Position numbers and translations under genes: made by a program
Shown here: positions 43,046 through 51,293 of the stretch, in pieces
How the letters are laid out: each line of letters starts with the position of its first letter
Position numbering within the stretch: the stretch's first letter is position 1
Notes under the pieces: generated by a model
What the model saw: only the letters and a program-made list of their open reading frames with translations
What the model was told of the DNA's origin: nothing
Databases searched by the model: none
NCBI GenBank assembly: GCA_014444615.1
Contig: PVXE01000019.1
Location: 1-64,000 of the forward strand
Direction: 5' to 3'
Length of the DNA: 64,000 nucleotides
DNA from: Tagaea sp. CACIAM 22H2
GTDB lineage: Bacteria; Pseudomonadota; Alphaproteobacteria; CACIAM-22H2

Positions 43046-43714
43046 ATGCGCGAAATCGTTCTCGATACCGAAACCACCGGCCTCGATCCGTCGAAAAACC
43101 GCATCGTCGAAATCGGCGCGATCGAATTGATGAATCACGTACCGACCGGCCGCCATTTCCACAAATACATCAATCCGGAAATGGATATCCCGGCCGAAGC
43201 GACCAACGTGCACGGCATCACGAACGAACGCGTGGCCAAGGAACCCGTCTTCGCCGAGATCGCGGCCGAGTTCATCGACTTCGCCGGTGACGCGAAATTC
43301 GTCATCCACAACGCGGAATTCGACATGGGCTTCCTCAACGCCGAATTCGCGCGTTTGGGGTTCGAGAAAATGCCGATGTCGCGCGCCGTCGATACGGTGC
43401 GCATGGCGCGCCAGAAATTTCCGGGCGCGCCGGCCTCGCTCGATGCGCTGTGCAAGCGCTTCGGAATCGACAACACGCATCGCACGCTGCACGGCGCGCT
43501 GCTCGACGCCGACCTGCTGGCGAAGGTCTATCTCGAACTGATCGGCGGCCGGCAGTCGGGCATGGAATTCGGCGCGCAGACGACGACGATCGAAGCCGCC
43601 GTCGCGATCAAGCGCGTGGCGCGGCCCGCGCGCCCGCACGCGCCGAGCGAGGCGGAGCTCGCCGCGCATGCGGCGGCCCTCGCCAAGCTCAAAGCGCCGG
43701 TCTGGATGAACTGA
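43046..43714 (+). CDS. dnaQ: DNA polymerase III subunit epsilon (3'-5' proofreading exonuclease)
   Basis: A 222-residue DEDDh exonuclease that proofreads replication. ExoI is VLDTETTGL (D7, E9), ExoII is VIHNAEFDMGFL, and the ExoIII region is HGALLDADLLAKVY with the catalytic His and Asp. The C-terminal tail is Ala/Pro-rich and probably links to the alpha subunit. Its stop codon is inside the hairpin shared with secB. Confidence 0.95.
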   Translation: MREIVLDTETTGLDPSKNRIVEIGAIELMNHVPTGRHFHKYINPEMDIPAEATNVHGITNERVAKEPVFAEIAAEFIDFAGDAKFVIHNAEFDMGFLNAEFARLGFEKMPMSRAVDTVRMARQKFPGAPASLDALCKRFGIDNTHRTLHGALLDADLLAKVYLELIGGRQSGMEFGAQTTTIEAAVAIKRVARPARPHAPSEAELAAHAAALAKLKAPVWMN

Positions 43715-43735
43715 CGCGCGAAGCGCGCGTCAGTT
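43709..43735. terminator. Hairpin shared by dnaQ and secB stops
   Basis: AACTGACGCGCG/CGCGCGTCAGTT forms a perfect 12-bp stem with a 3-base AAG loop. The dnaQ TGA lies in the left arm and the secB TGA in the right arm, so both transcripts end in the same structure. No T-run follows, so termination efficiency is unknown. Confidence 0.6.
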
Positions 43736-44239
43736 CGGCAGAATGATCTTCGACGTCGGCCCTTGCGCCGACGGGGCGGGCGGATTGCCCGAAGCCGCTT
43801 GCGCTTCGGCGCGGCGGCGATAGATCTCGACGAAATCGACGGGCTGCAGCATCAGCGGCGGGAAGCCGCCTTCGCGCGTCGCGTCGGCGACGACGTTGCG
43901 CGCGAACGGGAACAGCATGCGCGGGCACTCGATCAGCAGGAACGGGCCCATATGCTGCTCGGGCACGCCCTGCACCTGGAACACGCCGGCGTACAAGCAC
44001 TCGATCTGGAACACGACGTCGTCGCCGGCGACCGCCTTGGCGGCGATCAGCAGCTCGACCTCGAACACGCCGTCGGCAAGGGGGCGCGCTTCGGTCTTCA
44101 CGTCGGCCGAAACCTGCGGGTTCTTGTCCTGGCTCAGAAAGATGTCCGGCGCGCGCGGCGATTCGAACGACAAGTCCTTCAGGTACTGGGCGACAACGCC
44201 GAACACCGGGCCTTGCTGGCCTTGAGCCGCGTCGGTCAT
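43730..44239 (-). CDS. secB: Protein-export chaperone SecB
   Basis: A 169-residue tetrameric chaperone that keeps preproteins unfolded for SecA. VVAQYLKDLSFESPRAPDIF, IECLYAGVFQVQGVPEQHMGPFLLIECPRMLFPFAR and GGFPPLMLQPVDFVEIYR are family motifs. I chose ATG 44239 because GGAG is 6 bases ahead of it; the first ATG at 44245 abuts GGAG too closely. Confidence 0.93.
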   Translation of the reverse strand: MTDAAQGQQGPVFGVVAQYLKDLSFESPRAPDIFLSQDKNPQVSADVKTEARPLADGVFEVELLIAAKAVAGDDVVFQIECLYAGVFQVQGVPEQHMGPFLLIECPRMLFPFARNVVADATREGGFPPLMLQPVDFVEIYRRRAEAQAASGNPPAPSAQGPTSKIILPN

Positions 44240-44296
44240 GGACATCTCCTTATCGAAAAAAAGCCGGGTCGGCGTAGCACGGGAACGGTTACGGCC

Positions 44297-44836
44297 TCAA
44301 TCGGCGAATTCGAGGCGCACGATCTCGCCGTTTTTGGGCTCGATCCCGGTCAGGGCGCGGATGAAGCCCCAATGCGACACGACGGCGATTTTGTCGCGCC
44401 CGGCGAGGGCGCGCGCGGCTTCGCGAAAGCGCCGCCCGCGCTCGGCGATCTGCGCCTCGCTTTCCTCCACGCCCAGCGTCACATGGTCGTGCCACCACGT
44501 CTCCTCGAGATGCGCGAAATCGAGCTCCGGGAAGCGTTTGACGAGTTCGGGCGTGGGCGTGCCGATATCGCAATGGAAGGCCGCGCGCTCGCGCACCAGC
44601 GGTTCGACCGCGATGGGGATGCGCAATTCGCGCGCGATGATCGATGCGGTTTCGAGGGCGCGGCGATAGGGGCTGGCCAGCAGCCGTTCCACGCCATGCG
44701 CGGCCAGAACGGCGGCGGCCTCGCGCGCTTGGCGCTTGCCTTCCTCGGTCAAGCGCGGGTCGGGGATTCCGGGATCGATACGGGTTTTCGCGTAGACCGC
44801 GTTGAATTCCGATTGTCCGTGACGAATCAACAGCAT
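44297..44836 (-). CDS. Histidine phosphatase family protein
   Basis: A 179-residue enzyme with LLIRHGQSEFNA (His6), SPYRRALETASIIA and VVSHWGFIRALTG. It is a paralogue of the 22136 gene, with the same RHGQSEFNA start. It likely dephosphorylates a small metabolite; the substrate is unknown. It reads leftward upstream of secB and starts about 120 bases from the tim44-like start. Confidence 0.85.
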   Translation of the reverse strand: MLLIRHGQSEFNAVYAKTRIDPGIPDPRLTEEGKRQAREAAAVLAAHGVERLLASPYRRALETASIIARELRIPIAVEPLVRERAAFHCDIGTPTPELVKRFPELDFAHLEETWWHDHVTLGVEESEAQIAERGRRFREAARALAGRDKIAVVSHWGFIRALTGIEPKNGEIVRLEFAD

Positions 44837-44957
44837 GGGAACGAAAGGGGGGTCTCTCCCGAAGGACCGTAAATGGGGATCGCCGCTTGTCGCGGGCTTC
44901 CAAGGGCCCTATTTATAACGGTAGCTCCACTCCCCCCAAAGAGGAACGGTTTCGCGT

Positions 44958-45671
44958 ATGGGCGACATGGCTTTTCTGGATATCGTGCTGTTCGCCGCCG
45001 TCGCCGGGTTTCTGATCTTGCGTCTGCGTTCGGTGTTGGGCCGTCGCAATGGGACGGAGGATGCCGAGCGTTGGCGCGCCCGCCCGCCCGAGCGCACGAT
45101 GGAGCGCGCCGAACAGGTGCCCGACAACGTGACCCAATTCCCCGGCGCGCCGAAACCGGCCGAGCCGGCCGCCGAGACCGTCAACGAAACCGCGGGCGTC
45201 GATACGACCGGCGATCCCGCACTGCGCAAAGGCATCGACGATATCCGCCGCGCCGATCGCGATTTCGACGCGGCCGGATTCGTGGGCGGCGCCAAGGCGG
45301 CGTTCGAGATGATCGTGCTCGCCTTCGCGCAAGGCGACACGGCCACGCTGAAGCCGCTGCTCGCGGCCGACGTGTTCAAGGGCTTCGAGACCGCGATCAA
45401 GGATCGCCTGGCCGCCAAGCACACGCTGGAAACCACGCTGGTCGGCATCCGCTCGGCCGAAATCGTGGGTGCCACGATGGAAGGCCGCAACGCGCTCGTG
45501 ACCGTGCGGTTCATCTCCGAACAGGTGAATGTCACGCGCGATGCCGACGGCAATGTCGTCGACGGCGAAGCGGCGAAGGTGCTGCGTCTGACCGATCTGT
45601 GGACCTTCCAGCGCGATACCGGCAACCGCGATCCGAACTGGATCTTGGTCCGGACCGAAGAGCCGGCCTGA
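44958..45671 (+). CDS. Tim44/TimA domain membrane-associated protein
   Basis: A 237-residue protein with an N-terminal membrane helix (FLDIVLFAAVAGFLILRL), a polar linker, and a C-terminal Tim44-like domain (FVGGAKAAFEMIVLAFAQGDTATLKPLL...FISEQVNVTRDADGN). It is the usual alphaproteobacterial gene between secB and mltA. The role in bacteria is not settled; homologues associate with the inner membrane. Its stop (TGA) lies 3 bases before the mltA TTG. Confidence 0.88.
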   Translation: MGDMAFLDIVLFAAVAGFLILRLRSVLGRRNGTEDAERWRARPPERTMERAEQVPDNVTQFPGAPKPAEPAAETVNETAGVDTTGDPALRKGIDDIRRADRDFDAAGFVGGAKAAFEMIVLAFAQGDTATLKPLLAADVFKGFETAIKDRLAAKHTLETTLVGIRSAEIVGATMEGRNALVTVRFISEQVNVTRDADGNVVDGEAAKVLRLTDLWTFQRDTGNRDPNWILVRTEEPA

Positions 45672-45673
45672 TC

Positions 45674-46858
45674 TTGAAGCGTTTCGTCGCGGCGATCGCA
45701 TTGGCGGCTTTGGCCGCTTGCGCGCCGCGCGAGGTGCCGCCGCCGGCCGCACCGCCTTTGCCGAAATTGGCGCTGGCCGCGGCGTCTTTCGCCGATCTGC
45801 CGGGCTGGGCCGACGATCGCCACGCCGAATTCCTGCCCGCCTTCGCGCGCACCTGCGCAAGGCTCGCGCGTTTGCCCGACGATCGCGAAACCGGTTTGGG
45901 CGGCCGTGCCGCCGATTGGCGCGCGCCTTGCGCGCAAGCCGCCGCGATCCCGATGGGCGATCACGCGGCGGCGAAGCGCTTCCTGGAAACCGCGTTCCGG
46001 CCGTTCTTGGCGTCGGACGAAGTCGCCGGGCCGGATGGGTTGTTCACCGGCTATTACGAGCCGGAATTGCGCGGCTCGCTGACGCGCGGCGGCGCCTTCA
46101 CGATTCCGCTGCGCGCGCGCCCCGCCGATCTGGTGATGGTCGATCTGGGCGAATTCCGGCCGGAGCTGCGCGGCCAACGCATCGCCGGCAGCGTGGTGAA
46201 CGGCAATCTGCGGCCTTACCCGGCGCGCGCCGGAATCAATCAAGGCGCCATCGACAACCGCGCCGATGTTCTCGTCTGGGTCGACGATCCGGTCGATGCG
46301 TTCTTTCTGGAAATCCAGGGCTCCGGCCGCGTCGTGCTGCAAGACGGGCGCGTGCTGCGCTTGGGCTATGCCGCGCAAAACGGCCAGCCTTATGTCGCGA
46401 TCGGCCGCACGCTGATCGAACGCGGCGCCCTGACGCGCGAGACGGTGTCGATGCAGTCGATCCGCGCCTGGCTCAGTGCCAACCCGGCCGAAGCGCGCGC
46501 GGTGATGGAAACGAATCCGTCTTACGTGTTCTTCCGCGTGCTCGACGGCGACGGGCCGCTGGGCGCCGAAGGTGTGGCGCTCACGCCCGGCCGCTCGCTC
46601 GCCGTCGATCGATCGCTGATCGCGATGGGCATGCCGCTGTGGCTCGACGCTGAAGACCCGCTGACGCCGGGCGCGCGCATCCGCCGGACGATGATCGCGC
46701 AGGACACCGGCGGCGCCATTCGCGGCGCCGTGCGCGGCGACGTGTTCTGGGGGGCGGGGGCGGACGCCGCCGAGCGTGCCGGCAAAATGCGCTCGCCCGG
46801 CCGCTATTGGCTGTTGCTGCCGCAAGCGATCGCCGAACGGCGTGCGCGTAACTCTTAA
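45674..46858 (+). CDS. mltA: Membrane-bound lytic murein transglycosylase A
   Basis: A 394-residue lipoprotein transglycosylase; C16 of AALAAC is lipidated. The MltA domain carries DGLFTGYYEPELRGS, and the 3D (catalytic aspartate) domain ends DTGGAIRGAVRGDVFWG. The start is TTG 45674, with ATC 45671 also possible; there is no ATG. It cleaves peptidoglycan at the outer membrane. It follows tim44 in the conserved order, and its TAA shares the sequence TTAA with the convergent GST gene. Confidence 0.92.
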   Translation: MKRFVAAIALAALAACAPREVPPPAAPPLPKLALAAASFADLPGWADDRHAEFLPAFARTCARLARLPDDRETGLGGRAADWRAPCAQAAAIPMGDHAAAKRFLETAFRPFLASDEVAGPDGLFTGYYEPELRGSLTRGGAFTIPLRARPADLVMVDLGEFRPELRGQRIAGSVVNGNLRPYPARAGINQGAIDNRADVLVWVDDPVDAFFLEIQGSGRVVLQDGRVLRLGYAAQNGQPYVAIGRTLIERGALTRETVSMQSIRAWLSANPAEARAVMETNPSYVFFRVLDGDGPLGAEGVALTPGRSLAVDRSLIAMGMPLWLDAEDPLTPGARIRRTMIAQDTGGAIRGAVRGDVFWGAGADAAERAGKMRSPGRYWLLLPQAIAERRARNS

Positions 46859-47463
46859 GCCGTGATCGGAATATGGCGCGGCTGTACGGCCACCCGCGCC
46901 AGCCACGCGCGGATCGCCGGATAGGGTGCCAGATCGAACCCGCCGCCTTCTTCGGCGACATGCGTATAGGCGTAGAGCGCGATATCCGCGATCGTGAAAC
47001 GCCCGGCGGCGAAGAAATCATTCGCCGTCAGATGCGTTTCCATCACGCCCAACGCCGCGACGCCGCGCGCGCGTTTGTCCTCGATCGCCAGCTTGCGATA
47101 CGCGGTCATCTCGACCTTGTGTGTGATCCAATAACGCAATGTCGCGATATTCGGCTCGTGGCTGTATTGCTCCCAGAACAGCCAACGCAGTACCTGCGCG
47201 AAATCGGCGGCGTTCTCGGGCAGCAGATCCGTACCCTTCGCCAGATAAGCGAGGATCGCGTTGGATTCCGGCAGCTTGGTGCCATCGTCGAGCACCAGCA
47301 GCGGAACGCGCCCGTCGGGATTGAGGGCGAGGAAATCGGGGCGGCGCGTCGCTCCGGCATCGATGTCCATTTCGATGCGCGTATAGGGCAAGCCCCGCTT
47401 GTGCAGCATCAGCCGCACCTTATAGGCGTTGCCCGAGGAAAGATTGTCATAGAGGACGATCAT
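46855..47463 (-). CDS. Glutathione S-transferase family protein
   Basis: A 202-residue GST. The N-terminal thioredoxin-like domain has IVLYDNLSSGNAYKVRLML, NPDGRVPLLVLDDGTKLPESNAILAYLA (the cis-proline and SNAI glutathione-binding motif), and the C-terminal helical domain ends DIALYAYTHVAEEGGFDL-like. GGAGGG precedes ATG 47463. It reads away from a LysR gene with a 68-base gap, the usual arrangement for a regulated GST. Confidence 0.87.
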   Translation of the reverse strand: MIVLYDNLSSGNAYKVRLMLHKRGLPYTRIEMDIDAGATRRPDFLALNPDGRVPLLVLDDGTKLPESNAILAYLAKGTDLLPENAADFAQVLRWLFWEQYSHEPNIATLRYWITHKVEMTAYRKLAIEDKRARGVAALGVMETHLTANDFFAAGRFTIADIALYAYTHVAEEGGGFDLAPYPAIRAWLARVAVQPRHIPITA

Positions 47464-47531
47464 GCCCTCCGGTATAGACGGATCGATGCCGCCCGCAACC
47501 GGGTAATTCGAAGCCAAGGCTAAGCCACGCT

Positions 47532-48425
47532 ATGTCTCGCCGATTGCCGCCTTTGGGCGCGTTGCGCGCCTTCGAAGCCGCCGCACGCCTGGGCGGGTTC
47601 AAGGCGGCCGCGCGCGAATTGGCGGTCACGCCCGCCGCGATCAGCCAGCAAGTGGCGCAGCTTGAAGCCGGGCTGGGCGTGGCGCTGTTCCGCCGCCATG
47701 CGCGCGGTGTGGCGTTGACCGACGCAGGCAGCGCCTATCTGCCGGGTTTGCGCGACGGGTTCGACCGCTTGGCGGAAGCCACACGCGGGCTGGGCGCGCG
47801 CCCGCGCGCGGGGCGGATCGTCGTTTCCGTTCTTCCGGGCTTCGCGACAAATTGGCTGGTGCCGCGCTTGCCCGCGTTCCGCCGGCTTTACCCGGAGATC
47901 GACGTGAATGTGCGCTCGGAAATCGGCTTCGTCGATTTTGCGCGCGACGGCGTGGACCTGGCGGTCCGTTACGCGAAGACCGCCCCCGCGGGCCTGGCGT
48001 CGCGGCTGTTATCGCGCGAGACGCTGTTTCTGGCGGCGGCGCCGTCGCTCGTCGCGGGCAAACCCGGTCTGCGCCGCCCGGCCGATTTGGCGCGCGCCAC
48101 GTTGATCCACGACACGAGTGCGGGGCGCAGCGAACCGCGTCTCGCCTGGGAACCCTGGCTCGATCTGCTGGGCCTGCCGCGTGCCTTGGCGCAGCGCGGG
48201 CCCGGCTTCATGGACAGCAGCGCGATTTTTCAGGCCGTGCGCTTGGGTCACGGCGTAGGGATCGGCCGTTCGGTGCCGCTGGCCGACGATCTCGCCTTGG
48301 GGCGGATCGTGAAGCTGTTCGATTTGGAGCTGCCCTCCGGCTTCGCCTATTGGGTCGTCCACCCCAAGGCGGCGGCGAAGGATGCGCGGATCGCCGCCTT
48401 TGCCGATTGGGTTGCAACGGCGTAG
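47532..48425 (+). CDS. LysR-family transcriptional regulator (GcvA-like)
   Basis: A 297-residue regulator: HTH in residues 1-60 (LPPLGALRAFEAAARLGGFKAAARELAVTPAAISQQVAQLE), then the substrate-binding domain. It is divergent from the GST gene and upstream of the alpha-hydroxy-acid dehydrogenase, which are its natural targets. No operator could be fixed in the 68-base gap. The effector is unknown. Confidence 0.88.
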   Translation: MSRRLPPLGALRAFEAAARLGGFKAAARELAVTPAAISQQVAQLEAGLGVALFRRHARGVALTDAGSAYLPGLRDGFDRLAEATRGLGARPRAGRIVVSVLPGFATNWLVPRLPAFRRLYPEIDVNVRSEIGFVDFARDGVDLAVRYAKTAPAGLASRLLSRETLFLAAAPSLVAGKPGLRRPADLARATLIHDTSAGRSEPRLAWEPWLDLLGLPRALAQRGPGFMDSSAIFQAVRLGHGVGIGRSVPLADDLALGRIVKLFDLELPSGFAYWVVHPKAAAKDARIAAFADWVATA

Positions 48426-48464
48426 CGCGCTGGGCATTCTCCGCCCGGACAAGAGGAACCCGAA

Positions 48465-49637
48465 ATGCCCGTCATCACCACGATCGAAGATCTACGGCGC
48501 CTGGCCCAACGTCGCGTCCCGCGCATGTTCTACGACTATGCGGATTCGGGTTCTTGGACCGAACAGACCTATCGGGAAAACACGTCGGATTTCGCGAAGA
48601 TCCGCTTGCGCCAGCGTGTCGCCGTCAACATGGACGGCCGCAGCTTGAAGACGCAGATGATCGGCCAGGACGTGTCGATGCCGGTGGCGTTGGCGCCCAC
48701 GGGCCTGACCGGCATGCAGCATGCCGACGGCGAAATCTTGGCGGCGCGCGCGGCAGCGAAATTCGGCGTGCCGTTCACGCTGTCGACGATGAGCATCTGC
48801 TCGATCGAAGACATCGCGCAGAACACCGACAAGCCGTTCTGGTTCCAGCTTTACATGCTGCGCGACCGCAAATTCATGGAGCGTTTGATCGACCGCGCCA
48901 AAGCGGCGAAATGCTCGGCGCTGGTGCTCACGCTCGATCTGCAAATCCTCGGGCAACGCCACAAGGATTTGAAGAACGGCTTGTCGGCGCCGCCCAAGCC
49001 CACGCTCGCCAACATGATCAATCTGGCTTTCAAGCCGCGCTGGTGCCTGGGCATGCTCGGCACCAAGCGCCGCTTCTTCGGCAACATCGTCGGCCATGTG
49101 ACGGGCGTGGACGACGTGTCGTCGCTGTCGTCCTGGACCGCGCAGCAATTCGATCCAACTTTGAGCTGGGCCGATGTCGCCTGGGTCAAGGAACGCTGGG
49201 GCGGCAAGCTGATCTTGAAGGGCATTCAAGATATCGAAGACGCGAAGCTCGCCGCCGCGTCGGGTGCCGACGCGCTGATCGTGTCGAACCATGGCGGCCG
49301 TCAGCTCGACGGCGCGATTTCCTCGATCGCCGCGCTCGCGCCGATCGTGGATGCGGTCGGCGACAAGATCGAAGTGCATATGGATGGCGGCATTCGCTCG
49401 GGCCAAGACGTGCTGAAGGCGATCGCCATCGGCGCCAAGGGTACTTATATCGGCCGCGCGTTCCTTTACGGCCTGGGCGCGATGGGCGAGGCGGGCGTGA
49501 CCAAGGCGCTCGAAATCATCCGCAAGGAACTCGACATCACCATGGCGTTCTGCGGCAAGACCGATGTGCGCACGCTGGATCGGGGCGATCTGATCGTGCG
49601 CAAGGACGCGCAGCGCGAACTCGGCCTGCGGCACTAG
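48465..49637 (+). CDS. FMN-dependent alpha-hydroxy-acid dehydrogenase (LldD/glycolate-oxidase-like)
   Basis: A 390-residue flavoprotein oxidising L-lactate or a related alpha-hydroxy acid. Motifs: RVPRMFYDYADSGSWTE, PVALAPTGLTGMQ, LVLTLDLQILGQR and the active-site SNHGGRQLDG (H276). The FMN phosphate site is GTYIGRAFLYGLGAMGEAGV. AGAGGA precedes ATG 48465. It lies in a 2.8-kb insertion between mltA and the Smr gene, with the GST and LysR genes. Confidence 0.9.
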   Translation: MPVITTIEDLRRLAQRRVPRMFYDYADSGSWTEQTYRENTSDFAKIRLRQRVAVNMDGRSLKTQMIGQDVSMPVALAPTGLTGMQHADGEILAARAAAKFGVPFTLSTMSICSIEDIAQNTDKPFWFQLYMLRDRKFMERLIDRAKAAKCSALVLTLDLQILGQRHKDLKNGLSAPPKPTLANMINLAFKPRWCLGMLGTKRRFFGNIVGHVTGVDDVSSLSSWTAQQFDPTLSWADVAWVKERWGGKLILKGIQDIEDAKLAAASGADALIVSNHGGRQLDGAISSIAALAPIVDAVGDKIEVHMDGGIRSGQDVLKAIAIGAKGTYIGRAFLYGLGAMGEAGVTKALEIIRKELDITMAFCGKTDVRTLDRGDLIVRKDAQRELGLRH

Positions 49638-49648
49638 GCGTCGAACGG

Positions 49649-50182
49649 ATGCGCAAGGCGATCGTCCCCGACGCGCATTTGTTCGAAGCCAGCATGCGCG
49701 ACGTGAAGCCCTTGAAGGCTAAGCGTCGCGCGCGGGCCGTGCCGAAGCCCGCACCGGTCGTTGCGGCACCTGTCGCCGAGAAGCCGATCCTCTACACGGC
49801 GAAAGCGCCGCGCGGGTTGCCGCCATCGCCCAAGCCCGCCGCCGCGCCCAAGCCGCAAGCGCCGGGCCTGGACGGTTCGACCGAACGCAAGCTCACGCGC
49901 GGGCTGTTGGAAATCGACGCGACGATCGATCTGCACGACATGACGCAGGCGCAAGCGCATACGACGCTGGATCGCTTCGTCGGCCGGCATGTGAACCAAG
50001 CCTCGCGCGTGTTGCTGGTCGTCACCGGCAAGGGCAAGGGCGGCGATGGTGTACTCAAACGCCAGATGCCCGAATGGCTGATGGCCGGGCCTTACGCGTC
50101 GCGCATCTTGCGCATCGTCACCGCCGCGCGCGGCCATGGCGGCGGCGGCGCCTTCTATGTGCTGCTGCGGCGCAAGCGATGA
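49649..50182 (+). CDS. Smr-domain protein (SmrA-like endonuclease/DNA-binding)
   Basis: A 177-residue protein. The N-terminal half is Lys/Pro/Ala-rich and disordered. The C-terminal Smr domain has the metal-binding IDLHDMTQAQAH, LLVVTGKGKGGDGVLK and a HGGGGAFYVLLRRKR end. In alphaproteobacteria it is normally next to mltA; here three genes separate them. It is followed by the XRE gene with an ATGA overlap. Confidence 0.9.
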   Translation: MRKAIVPDAHLFEASMRDVKPLKAKRRARAVPKPAPVVAAPVAEKPILYTAKAPRGLPPSPKPAAAPKPQAPGLDGSTERKLTRGLLEIDATIDLHDMTQAQAHTTLDRFVGRHVNQASRVLLVVTGKGKGGDGVLKRQMPEWLMAGPYASRILRIVTAARGHGGGGAFYVLLRRKR

Positions 50183-50568
50183 CGCCCTTCGGCGCCAAGG
50201 TCCGTGCGTTGCGCCGCGAACGCGGCATCACGATGAAGCGCATGGCGGGCGATCTCGATATCAGCCAGGCGTTTCTTTCGGCCCTCGAACACGGGCATCG
50301 CGGGCGGCCCAGCCCGGCGCTGCTCGTGCAGATCTGCGAATACTTCCATCTCATTTGGGACGACTACGAGGAGATGCACCGACTCGCCCGGCTGTCGCAT
50401 CCCCGCGTCGTGGTCGATACGCGTGGCCTCGACCCCGTGCGGACGGAGCTCGCGAACCTCCTGGCCGACAAAATTGACGGTTTGTCGGACCTGGATGCCG
50501 CAAACCTCTTGGAACGCCTAAAAAACGCGCAGCCTGTGGCGAAAAGGCCGCGAACATCTCGCGCATAA
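50179..50568 (+). CDS. XRE-family helix-turn-helix regulator
   Basis: A 129-residue DNA-binding protein: HTH in residues 1-60 (FGAKVRALRRERGITMKRMAGDLDISQAFLSALEHGHRG), then a helical tail with LANLLADKIDGLSDLDAANLLERL. The target is unknown. It is coupled to the Smr gene, the standard position for this XRE family. Confidence 0.87.
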   Translation: MTPFGAKVRALRRERGITMKRMAGDLDISQAFLSALEHGHRGRPSPALLVQICEYFHLIWDDYEEMHRLARLSHPRVVVDTRGLDPVRTELANLLADKIDGLSDLDAANLLERLKNAQPVAKRPRTSRA

Positions 50569-50656
50569 CCCTTTGTTTTAGCTTAGAAATTCCTTATTCT
50601 CGCCCGATTTCTCCGGCTTAATCGTTCGCGTGGAACGACAAAAACGGAGAATTCCG

Positions 50657-50920
50657 ATGTCCCCCCAAGTTTCGTCCCTGAAGCGTCCCTCGCTGAAGCG
50701 CTCGGCTGCGGTTGCGTTGGTCCTCGCCGCTTCCCTTTTCACCTCCGCCTGCCAGATGACGCAGACCGAGAATCGCGTCGCCACCGGTGCCGCGATCGGT
50801 ACGGGTGTCGGTGCGGCGGCGAGCATCATCGGCGGCGGCGGCCTGCTGACCAATACGCTGGTCGGTGCGGGCGTGGGTGCCGCCGGCGGCTGGCTCTACG
50901 ACCAGGCGAAAAAGAAGTAA
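50657..50920 (+). CDS. Glycine-zipper lipoprotein, first of a tandem pair
   Basis: An 87-residue lipoprotein (lipobox FTSAC, C32). The mature part is a glycine zipper: TGAAIGTGVGAAASIIGGGG and NTLVGAGVGAAGGWLYDQ. GGAGA precedes ATG 50657. It shares CQMxxTExR and TGAAIGxGVG with the next gene. Likely an outer-membrane-associated protein of the YMGG/17-kDa-antigen type; function unknown. Confidence 0.8.
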   Translation: MSPQVSSLKRPSLKRSAAVALVLAASLFTSACQMTQTENRVATGAAIGTGVGAAASIIGGGGLLTNTLVGAGVGAAGGWLYDQAKKK

Positions 50921-50936
50921 GCGAAAGGAGACGATT

Positions 50937-51203
50937 ATGACCGCTCTAACCATGAAGCGATCGGGCACGCTGGCTTTCGCGCTGGCGGGGGCGCTGCTGC
51001 TCTCCGCCTGTCAGATGAACAAGACCGAGGAACGCGCCGTCACCGGTGCGGCGATCGGTGCGGGTGTCGGTACCGTGATCGGCGCCATGTCCGGCGGCCT
51101 CGATATGGGGGCCGGTGCCGTCATCGGCGGCATCGTCGGTACCGCCGGCGGCCTCGCCTATGACGCGATCGAGGGCGACGGCAAGAAGCCCGCACGGCAA
51201 TAG
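50937..51203 (+). CDS. Glycine-zipper lipoprotein, second of a tandem pair
   Basis: An 88-residue lipoprotein (LLSAC, C25) with AVTGAAIGAGVGTVIGAM and GAVIGGIVGTAGGLAYDAIEG. AAAGGAG lies upstream of ATG 50937. It is a diverged copy of the preceding gene, 16 bases away, and the pair probably forms one operon. The large hairpin at 51237 follows. Confidence 0.8.
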   Translation: MTALTMKRSGTLAFALAGALLLSACQMNKTEERAVTGAAIGAGVGTVIGAMSGGLDMGAGAVIGGIVGTAGGLAYDAIEGDGKKPARQ

Positions 51204-51236
51204 TCATCGGGCGCTCGGGAACCGAGTAAGCGCCCC

Positions 51237-51287
51237 GCACCGTCCTGGGATCGAGCCTGCCGGCGCGCGGCCGGCCCAGGACGGTGC
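51237..51287. terminator. Long two-tier hairpin between lipoprotein and hslU
   Basis: A 13-bp perfect outer stem (GCACCGTCCTGGG/CCCAGGACGGTGC) encloses a CCGGC/GCCGG inner stem with a 5-base loop, and 10 unpaired bases. It sits between two convergent genes and could act as a bidirectional terminator. It lacks a T-run on either side, so Rho-assisted termination, or a small structured RNA, are alternatives. Confidence 0.6.
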
Positions 51288-51293
51288 ATCTCG

